64,000 nucleotides of DNA, from NCBI GenBank assembly GCA_035998495.1, contig DASYHP010000029.1, forward strand, positions 43,654 to 107,653, read 5' to 3'. Source of the stretch: Mesorhizobium_B sp035998495. GTDB taxonomy: Bacteria > Pseudomonadota > Alphaproteobacteria > Rhizobiales > Rhizobiaceae. The position numbers and the translations under genes are program-made. Below the pieces are notes generated by a model. That model made no database searches and had not been told where the DNA came from. It saw only the letters and a program-made list of their open reading frames with translations. Positions 42,500-51,738 of this stretch are shown piece by piece; within the stretch, counting starts at the first letter, position 1; every line of letters begins with the position of its first letter.

Positions 42500-44566
42500 A
42501 TGGAAAAACCGGACCCCAACTACATCGACTGGCTCCTGGGCCAGTCCATGCTCAACAACGCGCGGAAGCTCGCCAGCCGGTATTCGGGGCAAGGGCGGTT
42601 TTGGCGGCAGCCCTATGCGCAGGCGCGGCCGCGCGCGGCGTCCACGCTCGCCTCCGTCTGGTTCACGGCCTATCCAGCGGCCGTCGTCACGCGGGACGGC
42701 GAAAGCGTGCTGGCGACGCTTGGCGGCCCCGAACTGTGGCGGGCGCTCGCCTCGATCGGCATCCAGGGCGTCCATACCGGCCCGATGAAGGAGGCCGGCG
42801 GCATCCGCGACGGGGTGAAGACGCCCACCGTGGACGGCAATTTCGACCGCATCAGCTTCGAGATCGACGCCGAGTTCGGCAGCCAAGCCGAATTCGTGGC
42901 CATGAGCCGCATGGCCGCCGCCCACAACGCCATCATCATCGACGACATCATCCCCGCCCATACGGGCAAAGGCGCCGATTTCCGCCTGGCCGAAATGTTC
43001 TACGGCGACTATCCCGGCCTCTATCACATGGTCGAGGTGGCCGAAGAGGATTGGCCGCTGCTGCCCGAAATCCCCGAGGGCCGCCGGGCCGCCAACCTGC
43101 CGCCCGCCTGCGTCGAGGAGCTCAAGGCCAAGGGCTACATCGTCGGGCAGTTGCGGCGCGTGATCTTCTTCGAGCCCGGCATCAAGGAAACGGACTGGAG
43201 CGCGACCGACGTCGTGATGGGCGTCGATGGCGTCGCGCGACGCTGGGTTTACCTCCACTATTTCAAGGAGGGCCAGCCCTCCCTCAACTGGCTCGACCCC
43301 TCCTTCGCCGCGCCGCAGATGATCGTCGGCGACGCGCTCCACTCGATCGACGTCCTAGGCGCGCGGGGCCTGCGGCTCGACGCCAACGGCTTTCTGGGCG
43401 TCGAGATCCAGCAGAACGCCACCGCTTGGTCGGAAGGCCACCCGCTTTCCTTGGTCGGCAACCAGTTGATCGCCGGCATGGTGCGCAAGGCCGGGGCGTT
43501 CTCCTTCCAGGAGCTGAATCTGACGGTGGACGACATCGCCGCCATGTCGGTGGGCGGCGCGGACCTCTCCTACGACTTCATCACGCGGCCCGCCTATCAC
43601 CATGCGCTTCTGACGGGGCGCACCGAGTTCCTGCGGCTGATGCTCAGGACGGTCCACGAATTCGGCATCGACCCGGCCTCGCTCATCCACGCGCTACAGA
43701 ACCATGACGAGCTCACGCTGGAACTTGTGCATTTCTGGACCACGCATGCCTCCGACATCTACACGTTCGAGGGCCAGACCTGGCCGGGCAGCATCCTGCG
43801 CGAGCACATCCGCGACACCATGTACGAGAAGCTGACCGGCGATGCCGCGCCTTACAATCTGCGCTTCGTGACGAACGGCGTGGCCTGCACCACGGCGAGC
43901 GTGATCACCGCCGCTTTGGGCATCCGCGACATCGGCGAGATCACGGCGGAGCAGAAGCGGCTGATCCAGAAGGCGCATCTTCTGCTCGTCATGTATAATG
44001 CCTTCCAGCCCGGCGTCTTCGCCCTTTCCGGCTGGGACCTGGTCGGCGCGCTGCCACTCCCCTCCAGCGCGGTGGGGCACCTCATGGAGGACGGCGACAC
44101 CCGCTGGATCGAGCGGGGGGCCTATGACCTGACCGCCGTTAATCCGGGCGCGAAGACGTCGCGCGGCGGGCTTCCCCGCGCACCGAGCCTCTACGGGCCG
44201 TTGAACGAGCAGTTGGCCGATCCCGACTCCTTCGCGAGCCAGTTGAAGCGGCTACTCGCCGTGCGGCAAAGCTACGGCCTCTTCGCGGCAAGCCAAGTGG
44301 CGATCCCCGACGTCGCGGATCCCGCGCTCCTCCTGATGGTCCATGAGCTCCCCGAAAACCGGGGCACCCAGATCACGGCGCTGAACTTCGGCCCCGGCGA
44401 AATCGAGGAGGTCGTGACGATCCCCAACGCCCAGCCCGGCCCGGTCGTGGACATGATCGAGGAGACCGTGATCGGCGACCTGCCGGAAACGGGGGCGCTG
44501 ACGATCCGGCTCGGCGCTTACGAGGGCCAGTCGCTGCGCATCGTCAGCGCGCTGCCGTCGCTGTGA
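42500..44566 (+). CDS. GH13 alpha-amylase-family protein, probable trehalose synthase-like enzyme
   Basis: 688 residues. The catalytic triad of GH13 can be placed: Asp294 in GLRLDANGFLG, Glu338 in FQELNLTVDDI and Asp403 in LQNHDELTLEL. The N-terminal part does not match canonical trehalose synthase: strand 1 reads GVHTGPMKEAGG in place of the usual ALWLLPFYPSP, and there is a long segment on DDIIPAHTGKGADFR. I believe database relatives in Hyphomicrobiales are called maltose alpha-D-glucosyltransferase, which would interconvert trehalose and maltose and feed maltokinase/GlgE, but I infer this mainly from the divergent position next to glgE-mak. A sucrose- or maltooligosaccharide-active enzyme is possible. 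Confidence 0.75.
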   Translation: MEKPDPNYIDWLLGQSMLNNARKLASRYSGQGRFWRQPYAQARPRAASTLASVWFTAYPAAVVTRDGESVLATLGGPELWRALASIGIQGVHTGPMKEAGGIRDGVKTPTVDGNFDRISFEIDAEFGSQAEFVAMSRMAAAHNAIIIDDIIPAHTGKGADFRLAEMFYGDYPGLYHMVEVAEEDWPLLPEIPEGRRAANLPPACVEELKAKGYIVGQLRRVIFFEPGIKETDWSATDVVMGVDGVARRWVYLHYFKEGQPSLNWLDPSFAAPQMIVGDALHSIDVLGARGLRLDANGFLGVEIQQNATAWSEGHPLSLVGNQLIAGMVRKAGAFSFQELNLTVDDIAAMSVGGADLSYDFITRPAYHHALLTGRTEFLRLMLRTVHEFGIDPASLIHALQNHDELTLELVHFWTTHASDIYTFEGQTWPGSILREHIRDTMYEKLTGDAAPYNLRFVTNGVACTTASVITAALGIRDIGEITAEQKRLIQKAHLLLVMYNAFQPGVFALSGWDLVGALPLPSSAVGHLMEDGDTRWIERGAYDLTAVNPGAKTSRGGLPRAPSLYGPLNEQLADPDSFASQLKRLLAVRQSYGLFAASQVAIPDVADPALLLMVHELPENRGTQITALNFGPGEIEEVVTIPNAQPGPVVDMIEETVIGDLPETGALTIRLGAYEGQSLRIVSALPSL

Positions 44567-44594
44567 CCCCGGCCCGCGAAACCATTTGGGCAAG

Positions 44595-45500
44595 TCAACG
44601 GTTGAGCTGTTCGAATTCCCGGAAGTGGACGCCGAGCTCGCGCATGGTCTCGAAGCGCTTGGCGGCGGCCGGCCCGCGGGCGACCGCGACCGCGTTGATG
44701 AGAAGGTTCAGGATCACCGACAGGCTGGCGGAGGAGTCCCAGAAGGTGCGCACGGCGGTGGAGCCCTGCAGCACGAGATCGGTGAACTCGTAGGCCCAGT
44801 TGCTGTAGCGGTCGGTGACGACCACGAGCGGCAGCTTGAGCTCGCGCGCCTTGCGGGCGAGGGCCACGCCCTTGCGGGCATAGGCCGCCGTGTCGACCAG
44901 CACCAGGCAGGCCTCGTCCGGCGGGCTTTCCAGCACCTCGGAATAGACGCCCGACGCGCCTTCGGCGAAGCGCACGCCCTCGCGAGCGTATTTGAGCCTT
45001 GTGGCGAAGTCGAGCGCCAAACCTTTCGAGCCCTGAAAGCCCGTCACGAACAGCCTCGGGCTGTTGGCGATGAGATCGACGGCCCCGCGCCAGCGGTCGA
45101 GCCGTGTCAGCTCATAGGCTTCGACCACGGCGCGCAGCTCCAGCTCCAGGCTTTCGTCGAGATCGCCCACCCCGCCGCCGCGCACATGGAACCGCTCGAG
45201 CGCGTCGTCCAGCGCGTTGTCCGAGCTTGAGGCGGCGGCGCGCAGCGCCTCCTTGAAGTCGCGCAGGCTGGCATAGCCCAGCCGGCGGACGAAGCGGATC
45301 ACCGTCATCTCGCTCACGCCCGTCTTCTGGGCGATGGCCGCGCCCGTCTCGAAGGGCAAATGGGAGATATTGTCCTTGAAATAGGCCGCCACCGTGCGCT
45401 CGGAACGGGTCAGCGACGCGTCCTCGTCGCGCAGCGCCTCCGCGAGCTTCTGGAGGGCGATCTCGCCCCCGACGGCCTCGCCCGCCGCGATCTCGCTCAT
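44595..45500 (-). CDS. RpiR-family transcriptional regulator with SIS domain
   Basis: 301 residues. The N-terminal helix-turn-helix (about 20-95) contains LTRSERTVAAYFKDN, FETGAAIAQKTGVSEMTVIR and FVRRLGYASLRDFKEAL. The C-terminal SIS domain (about 130-285) has LFVTGFQGSKGLALDFATRL and ACLVLVDTAAYARKGVALAR, which usually bind a phosphosugar or similar effector. It is the last gene of the dipeptide-type ABC operon; its ATG overlaps the ATPase stop (ATGA), so regulator and transporter are coupled. It probably controls the divergent promoter region near 50542, where a dyad is seen. RpiR proteins controlling peptide or amino-acid uptake genes are known, so the effector need not be a sugar. Confidence 0.9.
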   Translation of the reverse strand: MSEIAAGEAVGGEIALQKLAEALRDEDASLTRSERTVAAYFKDNISHLPFETGAAIAQKTGVSEMTVIRFVRRLGYASLRDFKEALRAAASSSDNALDDALERFHVRGGGVGDLDESLELELRAVVEAYELTRLDRWRGAVDLIANSPRLFVTGFQGSKGLALDFATRLKYAREGVRFAEGASGVYSEVLESPPDEACLVLVDTAAYARKGVALARKARELKLPLVVVTDRYSNWAYEFTDLVLQGSTAVRTFWDSSASLSVILNLLINAVAVARGPAAAKRFETMRELGVHFREFEQLNR

Positions 45501-47137
45501 GCCTCCGCCGCCTCCCGCTCCAGGGCCAGATCGAGGCGGGGCGCGGAGCGCACGAGATCCCGCGTATAGTCTTCGCGCGGGGAGGTCAGCACCTCCTCCA
45601 CCGGCCCGGTCTCCACCAGCCGGCCGGCGCGGAGCACGGCCACCCGGTCGCAGAAGCGCCGCACCACATGCAGGTCGTGCGAAATGGTGATGACGGTCAA
45701 GCCCCGCTCGGTGCGCAGACGGTCGAGAAGCCGCAGGATCTGCGCCTGGATCGTCACGTCGAGAGCCGACGTGATCTCGTCGGCGATCACGAGCTCGGGG
45801 TCGAGCGCGAGCGCCCGCGCGATGCCCACGCGCTGGCACTGCCCGCCCGAGAGCTGGCCCGGCCGGCGTTCGGCCAGGGCTTCCGGCAGTTCCACCTGGC
45901 CCATCAGGTCGAGCGCGCGCGCCCGCGCCGCCGCGCGGCCCAAGAGGCCATGGCGGATCAGCGGCTCGGCGATGGCGTCCGCCACCCTTATCGCGGGGTT
46001 GAGCGAGTCGAAGGGGTTCTGGAAGATCATCTGCGCCTTGCGGCGGAAGGCCTTCATGCCGTCCGCGTCAAGCGAGGCGACGGGCCTTCCGCGATAGAGC
46101 ACCTCGCCGGCCACAGGCCGTTCCAGGCCCATGACGACGCGCGCGATCGTGCTCTTGCCCGAGCCGCTTTCGCCGACGATCGCGAAATTCTCGCCGGGCC
46201 GGACGTCGAAGCTGACATCGTCCACCGCCTTCACCACGTCCTTTCGGCGACCGGGCAGGAGGCCCGGCCGGAAGAACTCCACCGAAAGGCGTTTCACCTC
46301 CACGAGCGGCGCGGCGTCGCTCGCTTCGGCGCGGGAGACGGCGGGCAGCGGCAGGACGGCCGGCTGCGACTCGATCAGGAGCTGCGTATAGGGATGCTTC
46401 GGCGCCCGCAGGATGTCTCGCGCGGGGCCGTCCTCCACCACCGCGCCGTTCCTCATCACCACCACGCGGCTGCACATCTCGGCCACCACGCCGAGATCGT
46501 GCGAGACGAGCAGGATGCTCACCCCGCGCGCATGGTTGAGCTCGCGCATGAGTTCGAGGATTCGCGCCTGAACCGTCACGTCGAGCGCGGTGGTCGGCTC
46601 GTCGGCGAGCAACAGGCGCGGGCCGCAGGCCATCGCGCTGCCGATCAGCACGCGCTGCTTCATGCCGCCCGACAGCTCGTGCGGATAGGCGTGGAGGCGG
46701 CGCTCCGGCTCGTTGATGCGGACCGAGCGGAGGATCTCGACGGCATGCCCGAGCGCCGTCCTGCGCGGTTGGCCGAGATGGCGGCGCAGGGGCTCGGCAA
46801 CTTGCGCGCCGGCCGTCATCAGCGGGTCGAGATGCGAGGACGGGTTCTGGAAGATCATGGAGATCTTTCGCCCGCGCACGAGCTGCATCTCGGCGGGCGA
46901 AAGGGCGAGGAGGTCGGCACCGTCGAACAGCACCTGGCCGCTGGCGCGCGCCGCCCGGGGAAGCAGGCCCAGCACCGCGCGGCAGGTGATGGATTTGCCC
47001 GAGCCGCTTTCGCCGACCAGGCCCACGGCCTCGCCCGCGCCGACCGAAAAGCTGACGTCGCGCACGACCTCATGCGCGCCGAAGGCGACGGAAAGCCCTG
47101 ATATGTCGAGCAAGGGCGGCACGGTTTCACGCATCAT
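45497..47137 (-). CDS. Dipeptide/oligopeptide ABC transporter ATPase, DppD-DppF fusion
   Basis: 546 residues holding two complete nucleotide-binding domains. Domain 1 (about 8-260): Walker A GESGSGKSITC, signature LSGGMKQRVLIGSAM, Walker B LLLADEPTTALD. Domain 2 (about 285-530): Walker A GESGSGKSTIARV, signature LSGGQCQRVGIARAL, Walker B LVIADEITSALD. Both domains look catalytically intact. In most species these are separate DppD and DppF proteins; fused forms are common in Hyphomicrobiales. The start is the first of two adjacent ATGs, overlapping the upstream permease stop. It powers uptake by the permeases at 47134 and 47982. Confidence 0.94.
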   Translation of the reverse strand: MMRETVPPLLDISGLSVAFGAHEVVRDVSFSVGAGEAVGLVGESGSGKSITCRAVLGLLPRAARASGQVLFDGADLLALSPAEMQLVRGRKISMIFQNPSSHLDPLMTAGAQVAEPLRRHLGQPRRTALGHAVEILRSVRINEPERRLHAYPHELSGGMKQRVLIGSAMACGPRLLLADEPTTALDVTVQARILELMRELNHARGVSILLVSHDLGVVAEMCSRVVVMRNGAVVEDGPARDILRAPKHPYTQLLIESQPAVLPLPAVSRAEASDAAPLVEVKRLSVEFFRPGLLPGRRKDVVKAVDDVSFDVRPGENFAIVGESGSGKSTIARVVMGLERPVAGEVLYRGRPVASLDADGMKAFRRKAQMIFQNPFDSLNPAIRVADAIAEPLIRHGLLGRAAARARALDLMGQVELPEALAERRPGQLSGGQCQRVGIARALALDPELVIADEITSALDVTIQAQILRLLDRLRTERGLTVITISHDLHVVRRFCDRVAVLRAGRLVETGPVEEVLTSPREDYTRDLVRSAPRLDLALEREAAEA

Positions 47138-47985
47138 CGGCGTCCCGCCCCCAGCACGCGGGAAAACCCGTCGCTCAACAGGATGAAGCCCAGGCACAGG
47201 CTCATGGCGGCGAGGCCGGGGAAGAAGCAGATCCACCAGGCCTGCACCACATAGGGCTGGCCCTCGGCGATCATGGCGCCCCATTCGGGCGTCGGCGGCT
47301 GGACGCCCAGGCCCAGGAAGCCCAGGCTCGCGCCCGCGAGCAGCACCAGCACGGCGTCCGTGGTGGCATAGACGAGGACCGCCGTCAGGGTGTTGGGCAG
47401 GATGTGGCGGAACAGGATCGTCGGCGCGCCATAGCCCAGAACCTTCGCCGCGGTGACGAACTCCTTGTTGCGCAGGACCATCACCTCCGCCCGCATGAGC
47501 CGCGCGTAGGAAACCCAGCCCACCAGCGCGAGCGCCACGAAGTAGTTGCCGAGGCCCGGCCCCAGGATACCGACGATGGCGATCACCAGCACGAAGAAGG
47601 GGAAGGCCACGGTGATGTCCACCAGCCGCATCATCACGGCGTCGAGCCGGCCGCCGGCATAGCCCGAGATGAGCCCCACCAGGACCCCGATGAGGAGCGG
47701 CGGCACGACGCCCGCCACGCCCATCCAGATATCGATGCGCGCGGCAAAGAGGACGCGGGCCAGCACATCGCGGCCGATATGGTCGGTGCCGAGCAGGTGG
47801 CCGGGCGTGCCGGGCGGCTGGAGAAGCGCGGTGAAGCTGATCGCGTTGGGGTCGAGGCCGGCGAAGAGCGGCGCGCCGAGCGCCAAGGTCAGCCAGGCGA
47901 GGATGATGCCGCCGCCGAGGGCGATCTCCACCGCGCCGGGGCCGATGCGAACGGGGCGGGCCGCAGGCGCGGGAATGTCGGTCAC
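47134..47985 (-). CDS. Dipeptide-type ABC transporter permease (DppC-like)
   Basis: 283 residues with about six membrane segments. LLGTDHIGRDVLARVLFAAR near residue 65 is the DppC/OppC N-terminal signature, and AAKVLGYGAPTILFRHILPN is the EAA loop contacting the ATPase. The GTG start at 47985 overlaps the DppB-like stop by four bases. Forms the heterodimeric channel with the DppB-like protein. Confidence 0.93.
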   Translation of the reverse strand: MTDIPAPAARPVRIGPGAVEIALGGGIILAWLTLALGAPLFAGLDPNAISFTALLQPPGTPGHLLGTDHIGRDVLARVLFAARIDIWMGVAGVVPPLLIGVLVGLISGYAGGRLDAVMMRLVDITVAFPFFVLVIAIVGILGPGLGNYFVALALVGWVSYARLMRAEVMVLRNKEFVTAAKVLGYGAPTILFRHILPNTLTAVLVYATTDAVLVLLAGASLGFLGLGVQPPTPEWGAMIAEGQPYVVQAWWICFFPGLAAMSLCLGFILLSDGFSRVLGAGRR

Positions 47986-48920
47986 AGCTTCACCCGCGGG
48001 TCGATCAGCGTGGACAGGATGTCCACGGTCAGCGTGACGACGACGGTGGCGAGCGCATAGACGAGGGTGAGGCCCTGGATCACGTAGTAGTCGCGCCCGA
48101 CCACCGAGCCCACCATCAGCGAGCCGAGGCCCGGCACGGCATAGACGATCTCGACCACGACCGAGCCGCCGATCAGGAAGCTGATCATCAGGCCGAGCAG
48201 GTTGAGCGTCGGCAGGACCGAATTGGGCAGCACATGGCGGCGGAAGATGTAGGTCTCGCCCAAGCCCTTGGAGCGGCTCGCCGTGACATGGTCGGCCTGC
48301 ATCTCCTCGATCAGCGCCGCGCGCAGGTTGCGCAAAAGCAGCGGGATCAGCCAGGCCGACGTCGAGACGGCGGGCAGGAACAGGTGATGGAGATGATCGA
48401 CGAAACCCTCGCCATAACCACTGACGGGGAACCAGCCCAGCTCCACGCCGAAGAAGCGCGACATCATCAGGGCCAGCCAGAAGACGGGAAACGTCATGCC
48501 GACCACGGCGAACAGGCGGATCGCCTGGTCCACGAGACCGCCCTGGCTGCGCGCGGCGGCGACCGCCAGCAGGACCGCGGCCGGCACGCTGATCACCACG
48601 ACATAGGCGATCAGGAACAGCGTCGCCGGAAGGAAGTCGAGGATCAGGTCGCCGACGGGAAGCTGGAAGCGGATCGACCGGCCGAGATCGCCCTGGATGA
48701 GGTTGCCGACATACGTGAAGTATTGCTGCAGCAGCGGCTCGTCGAGGCCGTAGCGCTCGCGCACCTGGGCGACCGCTTCGGCGGTCGCCCGGTCGCCCAG
48801 GAGCAGCCGGACAGGGTCGCCCGGCGAAAGCTGCACGAGCAGGAAGCTGACCACGCTGATCCCGATCAGTACCGGGATCAGTTGCAGCAGGCGCTGGCCG
48901 AGAGCGGAGAACAGCGACAT
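47982..48920 (-). CDS. Dipeptide-type ABC transporter permease (DppB-like)
   Basis: 312 residues with six membrane segments. LIGISVVSFLLVQLSPGDPV and VRERYGLDEPLLQQYFTYV at the N-terminus are DppB/OppB signatures; ASRSKGLGETYIFRRHVLPN is the EAA loop. It starts 34 bases after the binding-protein gene and is followed by the DppC-like gene with a GTGA overlap. Confidence 0.93.
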   Translation of the reverse strand: MSLFSALGQRLLQLIPVLIGISVVSFLLVQLSPGDPVRLLLGDRATAEAVAQVRERYGLDEPLLQQYFTYVGNLIQGDLGRSIRFQLPVGDLILDFLPATLFLIAYVVVISVPAAVLLAVAAARSQGGLVDQAIRLFAVVGMTFPVFWLALMMSRFFGVELGWFPVSGYGEGFVDHLHHLFLPAVSTSAWLIPLLLRNLRAALIEEMQADHVTASRSKGLGETYIFRRHVLPNSVLPTLNLLGLMISFLIGGSVVVEIVYAVPGLGSLMVGSVVGRDYYVIQGLTLVYALATVVVTLTVDILSTLIDPRVKL

Positions 48921-48954
48921 CGATCTCGAACTCCCGGCCGGCGCTCGGACGGTC

Positions 48955-50475
48955 TCAGTTCTTCACCGAAGCGTCTTCCAGCGACCATTGCAGCGCAGGG
49001 CTCATGCTCAGGCCTTCCACGCGCGCGCCATAAGCGTTGGTGAAGGGCGGGTAGTAGAGCGGGATCTGCGCCACTTCATTGGTCGTGATCTCCTGGATCT
49101 GCCGGTAAAGCTCGCGGCGCTTGGCCGGATCGAGCTCGGCGGCCGCGGCCTCCGTCAGCTCATTGACCTTTGGATTGCTGTAGAAGGTATAGAAGCTTTC
49201 CGTGCCGCAGGTGCCGCACAGCGCCCAGCGGACGGCGAGATCCGGATCGAGCGTCTCGTTGTACCACCAGGACGGCGCCGCGTGGTAGTCGGCGCCGGGC
49301 ACGCGCTCCCACCACACGCCGCGATCGACCTTCTCGATCTTGGAAGGAATGCCCACCGCCTGCCATTGCGCCTGGATCAGCGCCGCGAGCTTGTCCAAGT
49401 CGGCGATGTCGGAGATCAGCATGGTGACCTCCTCGCCGTTGTAGCCGGCCTCGGCCAGTAGCGCCTTGGCCTTTTCCGGGTCGTAGGCGACGCCCGGCAG
49501 GTCGGCGGCGTGGAACTCGAGCGCGCCGGGAATCGTGGTGTTCGCCGGCTTGGCATTGCCGAAGCTCATGGCCTGGGTGATGGCCGCCACGTCGAGCGCA
49601 TGCGCCGCCGCCTGGCGCACCTTGACGTTGTCGAAGGGCGGCTTCTTGCCGTTGAGAAGCGTCATGTAGATGACGGTGGAGGGCTCCAAGGGCAGCGACA
49701 GCCCTTCACGCCCCTGCAGTTCGGCCACCTGCGACCACGGCATCTCGCGCGCGGCGTCGAGCTCGCCCGACAGCATCATGGACACGCGCGTGTTCTGGTC
49801 CGGCACCTCGATCAGCTCCGCGCCCGCGTTCTTCGGGTATCCTTCGCGCCAGTAGTTGGGGTTGGGCTTCAGCACCAGCCGGTCGTTGGGCCGCCACTCG
49901 CTCACCGCATAGGGGCCGGATGTGAGGGGATCCTTCGTGAAGGCGTCTGCCCCTCGCTTCTCCACATCGGCCTTGGACACGATGCCGGCGTTGAACACTT
50001 CGAGATTGCCCAGGAAGGGCGCGAAGGGATGCTCAAGCGTCAGCACCACCGTCTTGGGATCCTGCGCCTTGGCGTCCTTGAGCTGCTGGAGCGGCGCAGG
50101 GTATGCCGATTCCTTGTCGTCGCGCACGCGAAGCAGGCTGAACACCACGTCGTCCGCCGTGATCGGGCTGCCGTCCGAGAATTTTGCGTCGCGCAGCTTG
50201 AGCGTGACCGTGGTGCCGTCGGGCGACACCTCCCACGATTCCGCCAGGCCGGGCTCCAGCTCGCCCTGCGCGTTGCGCCGGAGCAGGCGGGAATAAAGCT
50301 GCCCGAAGGTTTCGATGTTGCCGGCGGCGGCCGAGCGCATCGGGTCGAGCGTGGTGGTGCGATAGGGCGAGCCGATGCGGATCGATTCCTGCGCCGCCGC
50401 CCCAGGGACGATCCAAGGCGCGGAAAGGGCGAGAGCCGTCGCAAGACCGACGGCGGCGATGCGATGCCAGTTCAT
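48955..50475 (-). CDS. Family 5 extracellular solute-binding protein (peptide type)
   Basis: 506 residues. Residues 1-28 form a signal peptide (hydrophobic VGLATALALSAPWIV, cleavage near AAAQE). Family SBP_bac_5 features: TLDPMRSAAAGNIETFGQLY, LRDAKFSDGSPITADDVVFS and the C-terminal EITTNEVAQIPLYYPPFTNAY. Ligands of the family are peptides, nickel, glutathione, opines or other small compounds. It is first in the operon and diverges from the DmpA-type aminopeptidase, so a peptide-like ligand is reasonable. The start is the ATG at 50475. Confidence 0.93.
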   Translation of the reverse strand: MNWHRIAAVGLATALALSAPWIVPGAAAQESIRIGSPYRTTTLDPMRSAAAGNIETFGQLYSRLLRRNAQGELEPGLAESWEVSPDGTTVTLKLRDAKFSDGSPITADDVVFSLLRVRDDKESAYPAPLQQLKDAKAQDPKTVVLTLEHPFAPFLGNLEVFNAGIVSKADVEKRGADAFTKDPLTSGPYAVSEWRPNDRLVLKPNPNYWREGYPKNAGAELIEVPDQNTRVSMMLSGELDAAREMPWSQVAELQGREGLSLPLEPSTVIYMTLLNGKKPPFDNVKVRQAAAHALDVAAITQAMSFGNAKPANTTIPGALEFHAADLPGVAYDPEKAKALLAEAGYNGEEVTMLISDIADLDKLAALIQAQWQAVGIPSKIEKVDRGVWWERVPGADYHAAPSWWYNETLDPDLAVRWALCGTCGTESFYTFYSNPKVNELTEAAAAELDPAKRRELYRQIQEITTNEVAQIPLYYPPFTNAYGARVEGLSMSPALQWSLEDASVKN

Positions 50476-50541
50476 GGTTGAGTTCCCCTGTTGCTTGGCC
50501 GAGGCTTGTCACGCGCCTCATCCCTCGATAATGATGCACAT

Positions 50542-50566
50542 GTAACATTCTTGTCAATGATGTTGC
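50542..50566. promoter_or_regulatory. Imperfect dyad in the divergent promoter, candidate RpiR operator
   Basis: GTAACAT (50542-50548) and ATGTTGC (50560-50566) are inverted with one mismatch and 11 bases between them. They lie in the AT-rich centre of the 118-base gap between the binding-protein gene and the aminopeptidase gene. The RpiR regulator at the end of the ABC operon is the best candidate to bind here. Evidence is symmetry and position only. Confidence 0.4.
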
Positions 50567-50593
50567 GTAACTAACAGAACTGCCGGAGCCGCC

Positions 50594-51703
50594 ATGCTGC
50601 AACAAAGCCCGCGCAAACCCCGCGCCCGGGAGTTGGGCCTCGACTTTGAGGGGGAGGCCGGCCCCTTCAACGCCCTCACCGACGTGCCCGGCGTGCTGGT
50701 CGGCACGTCCACCCTGATCGACGACGCGCGCCCAAGCGGCCGCCCGGTCCGCACCGGCGTGACCACGGTGCTGCCGCACGGGTTGGACCGCGCGCTGAGG
50801 CCCGTCTGGGCCGGGTTCCACGCGCTCAACGGCAATGGCGAGGTGACGGGCGTGCACTGGATCCGGCATGCCGGCCATTTCTGCGGCCCCATCTGCCTCA
50901 CCAACACCCACAGCGTGGGCATGATGCACCATGCCGTCACAGGCTGGATGATCGAGCATTTTTCGGACGAGTTCCGGCAAAAGCACCTTTGGGCGCTGCC
51001 CGTGGTGGCCGAGACCTATGACGGCGTGCTCAACGACATCAACGGCCAGCATTTGAGGCCTGAGCATCTTCGCGAATCCATCGCCGAGGCGCGTTCGGGC
51101 CCCATGCCCGAAGGCAATGTGGGCGGCGGCACGGGCATGATCGCCTATGAGTTCAAGGGCGGCACGGGCACGGCCTCGCAAGTGGTCGAGCTCGGCGGCG
51201 CGAAATTCACGCTCGGCGTTCTGGTGCAGGCCAATCACGGCTTGCGCGACTGGCTGACGATATCAGGCGTGCCCGTCGGCCGCTTCATGCGCGACGATCT
51301 GCTTCACGCCCGCGAGCAGGGTTCGATCATCGCCGTCATCGGCACGGACGCGCCGCTGTTGCCCGGCCAGCTCGAGCGGATCGCAAGCCGGGCGGCGCTC
51401 GGCATCGGGCGGCACGGCACGCCGGGCGGCAACAGTTCGGGCGACATGTTTTTGGCCTTCAGCACGGCCAACCCGGTGTCGCGCGCCGCGTTCGCGGGCG
51501 CGCGCCGGACGATGGACTGCGTGCCCGACGAGTGGCTCGACCCGCTCTACCTCGCCACCGTGCGCGCCACCGACGAAGCGGTGGTGAACGCCATGCTCGC
51601 GGCCGAAAGCATGTCCACCGTCAAGCCCGCGGGGAAAACCTGCCGGGCGATCGACCACGACATCCTGCTCGACATCCTGGGCAGGCACGGCCGGCTGCGC
51701 TGA
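50594..51703 (+). CDS. P1-family aminopeptidase (DmpA/BapA-like, S58)
   Basis: 369 residues. The family makes an N-terminal-nucleophile enzyme by self-cleavage before a Ser; here GTPGGNSSGDMFLAFSTANP holds that site, with Ser281 (or adjacent Ser282) the nucleophile. Other matches are TDVPGVLVGTSTL at the start, GNVGGGTGMIAYEFKGGTG and VIGTDAPLLPGQLERIA before the cleavage site. Characterised members release D- or beta-amino acids from peptides (D-aminopeptidase/esterase, beta-peptidyl aminopeptidase). No signal peptide, so it is cytoplasmic. The ATG at 50594 has GGAG upstream. It diverges from a peptide ABC importer and is followed 35 bases later by a C45 enzyme. Confidence 0.92.
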   Translation: MLQQSPRKPRARELGLDFEGEAGPFNALTDVPGVLVGTSTLIDDARPSGRPVRTGVTTVLPHGLDRALRPVWAGFHALNGNGEVTGVHWIRHAGHFCGPICLTNTHSVGMMHHAVTGWMIEHFSDEFRQKHLWALPVVAETYDGVLNDINGQHLRPEHLRESIAEARSGPMPEGNVGGGTGMIAYEFKGGTGTASQVVELGGAKFTLGVLVQANHGLRDWLTISGVPVGRFMRDDLLHAREQGSIIAVIGTDAPLLPGQLERIASRAALGIGRHGTPGGNSSGDMFLAFSTANPVSRAAFAGARRTMDCVPDEWLDPLYLATVRATDEAVVNAMLAAESMSTVKPAGKTCRAIDHDILLDILGRHGRLR

Positions 51704-51738
51704 CGGCGCTCGCGGACGCGATTCGAGGACACTGACGC

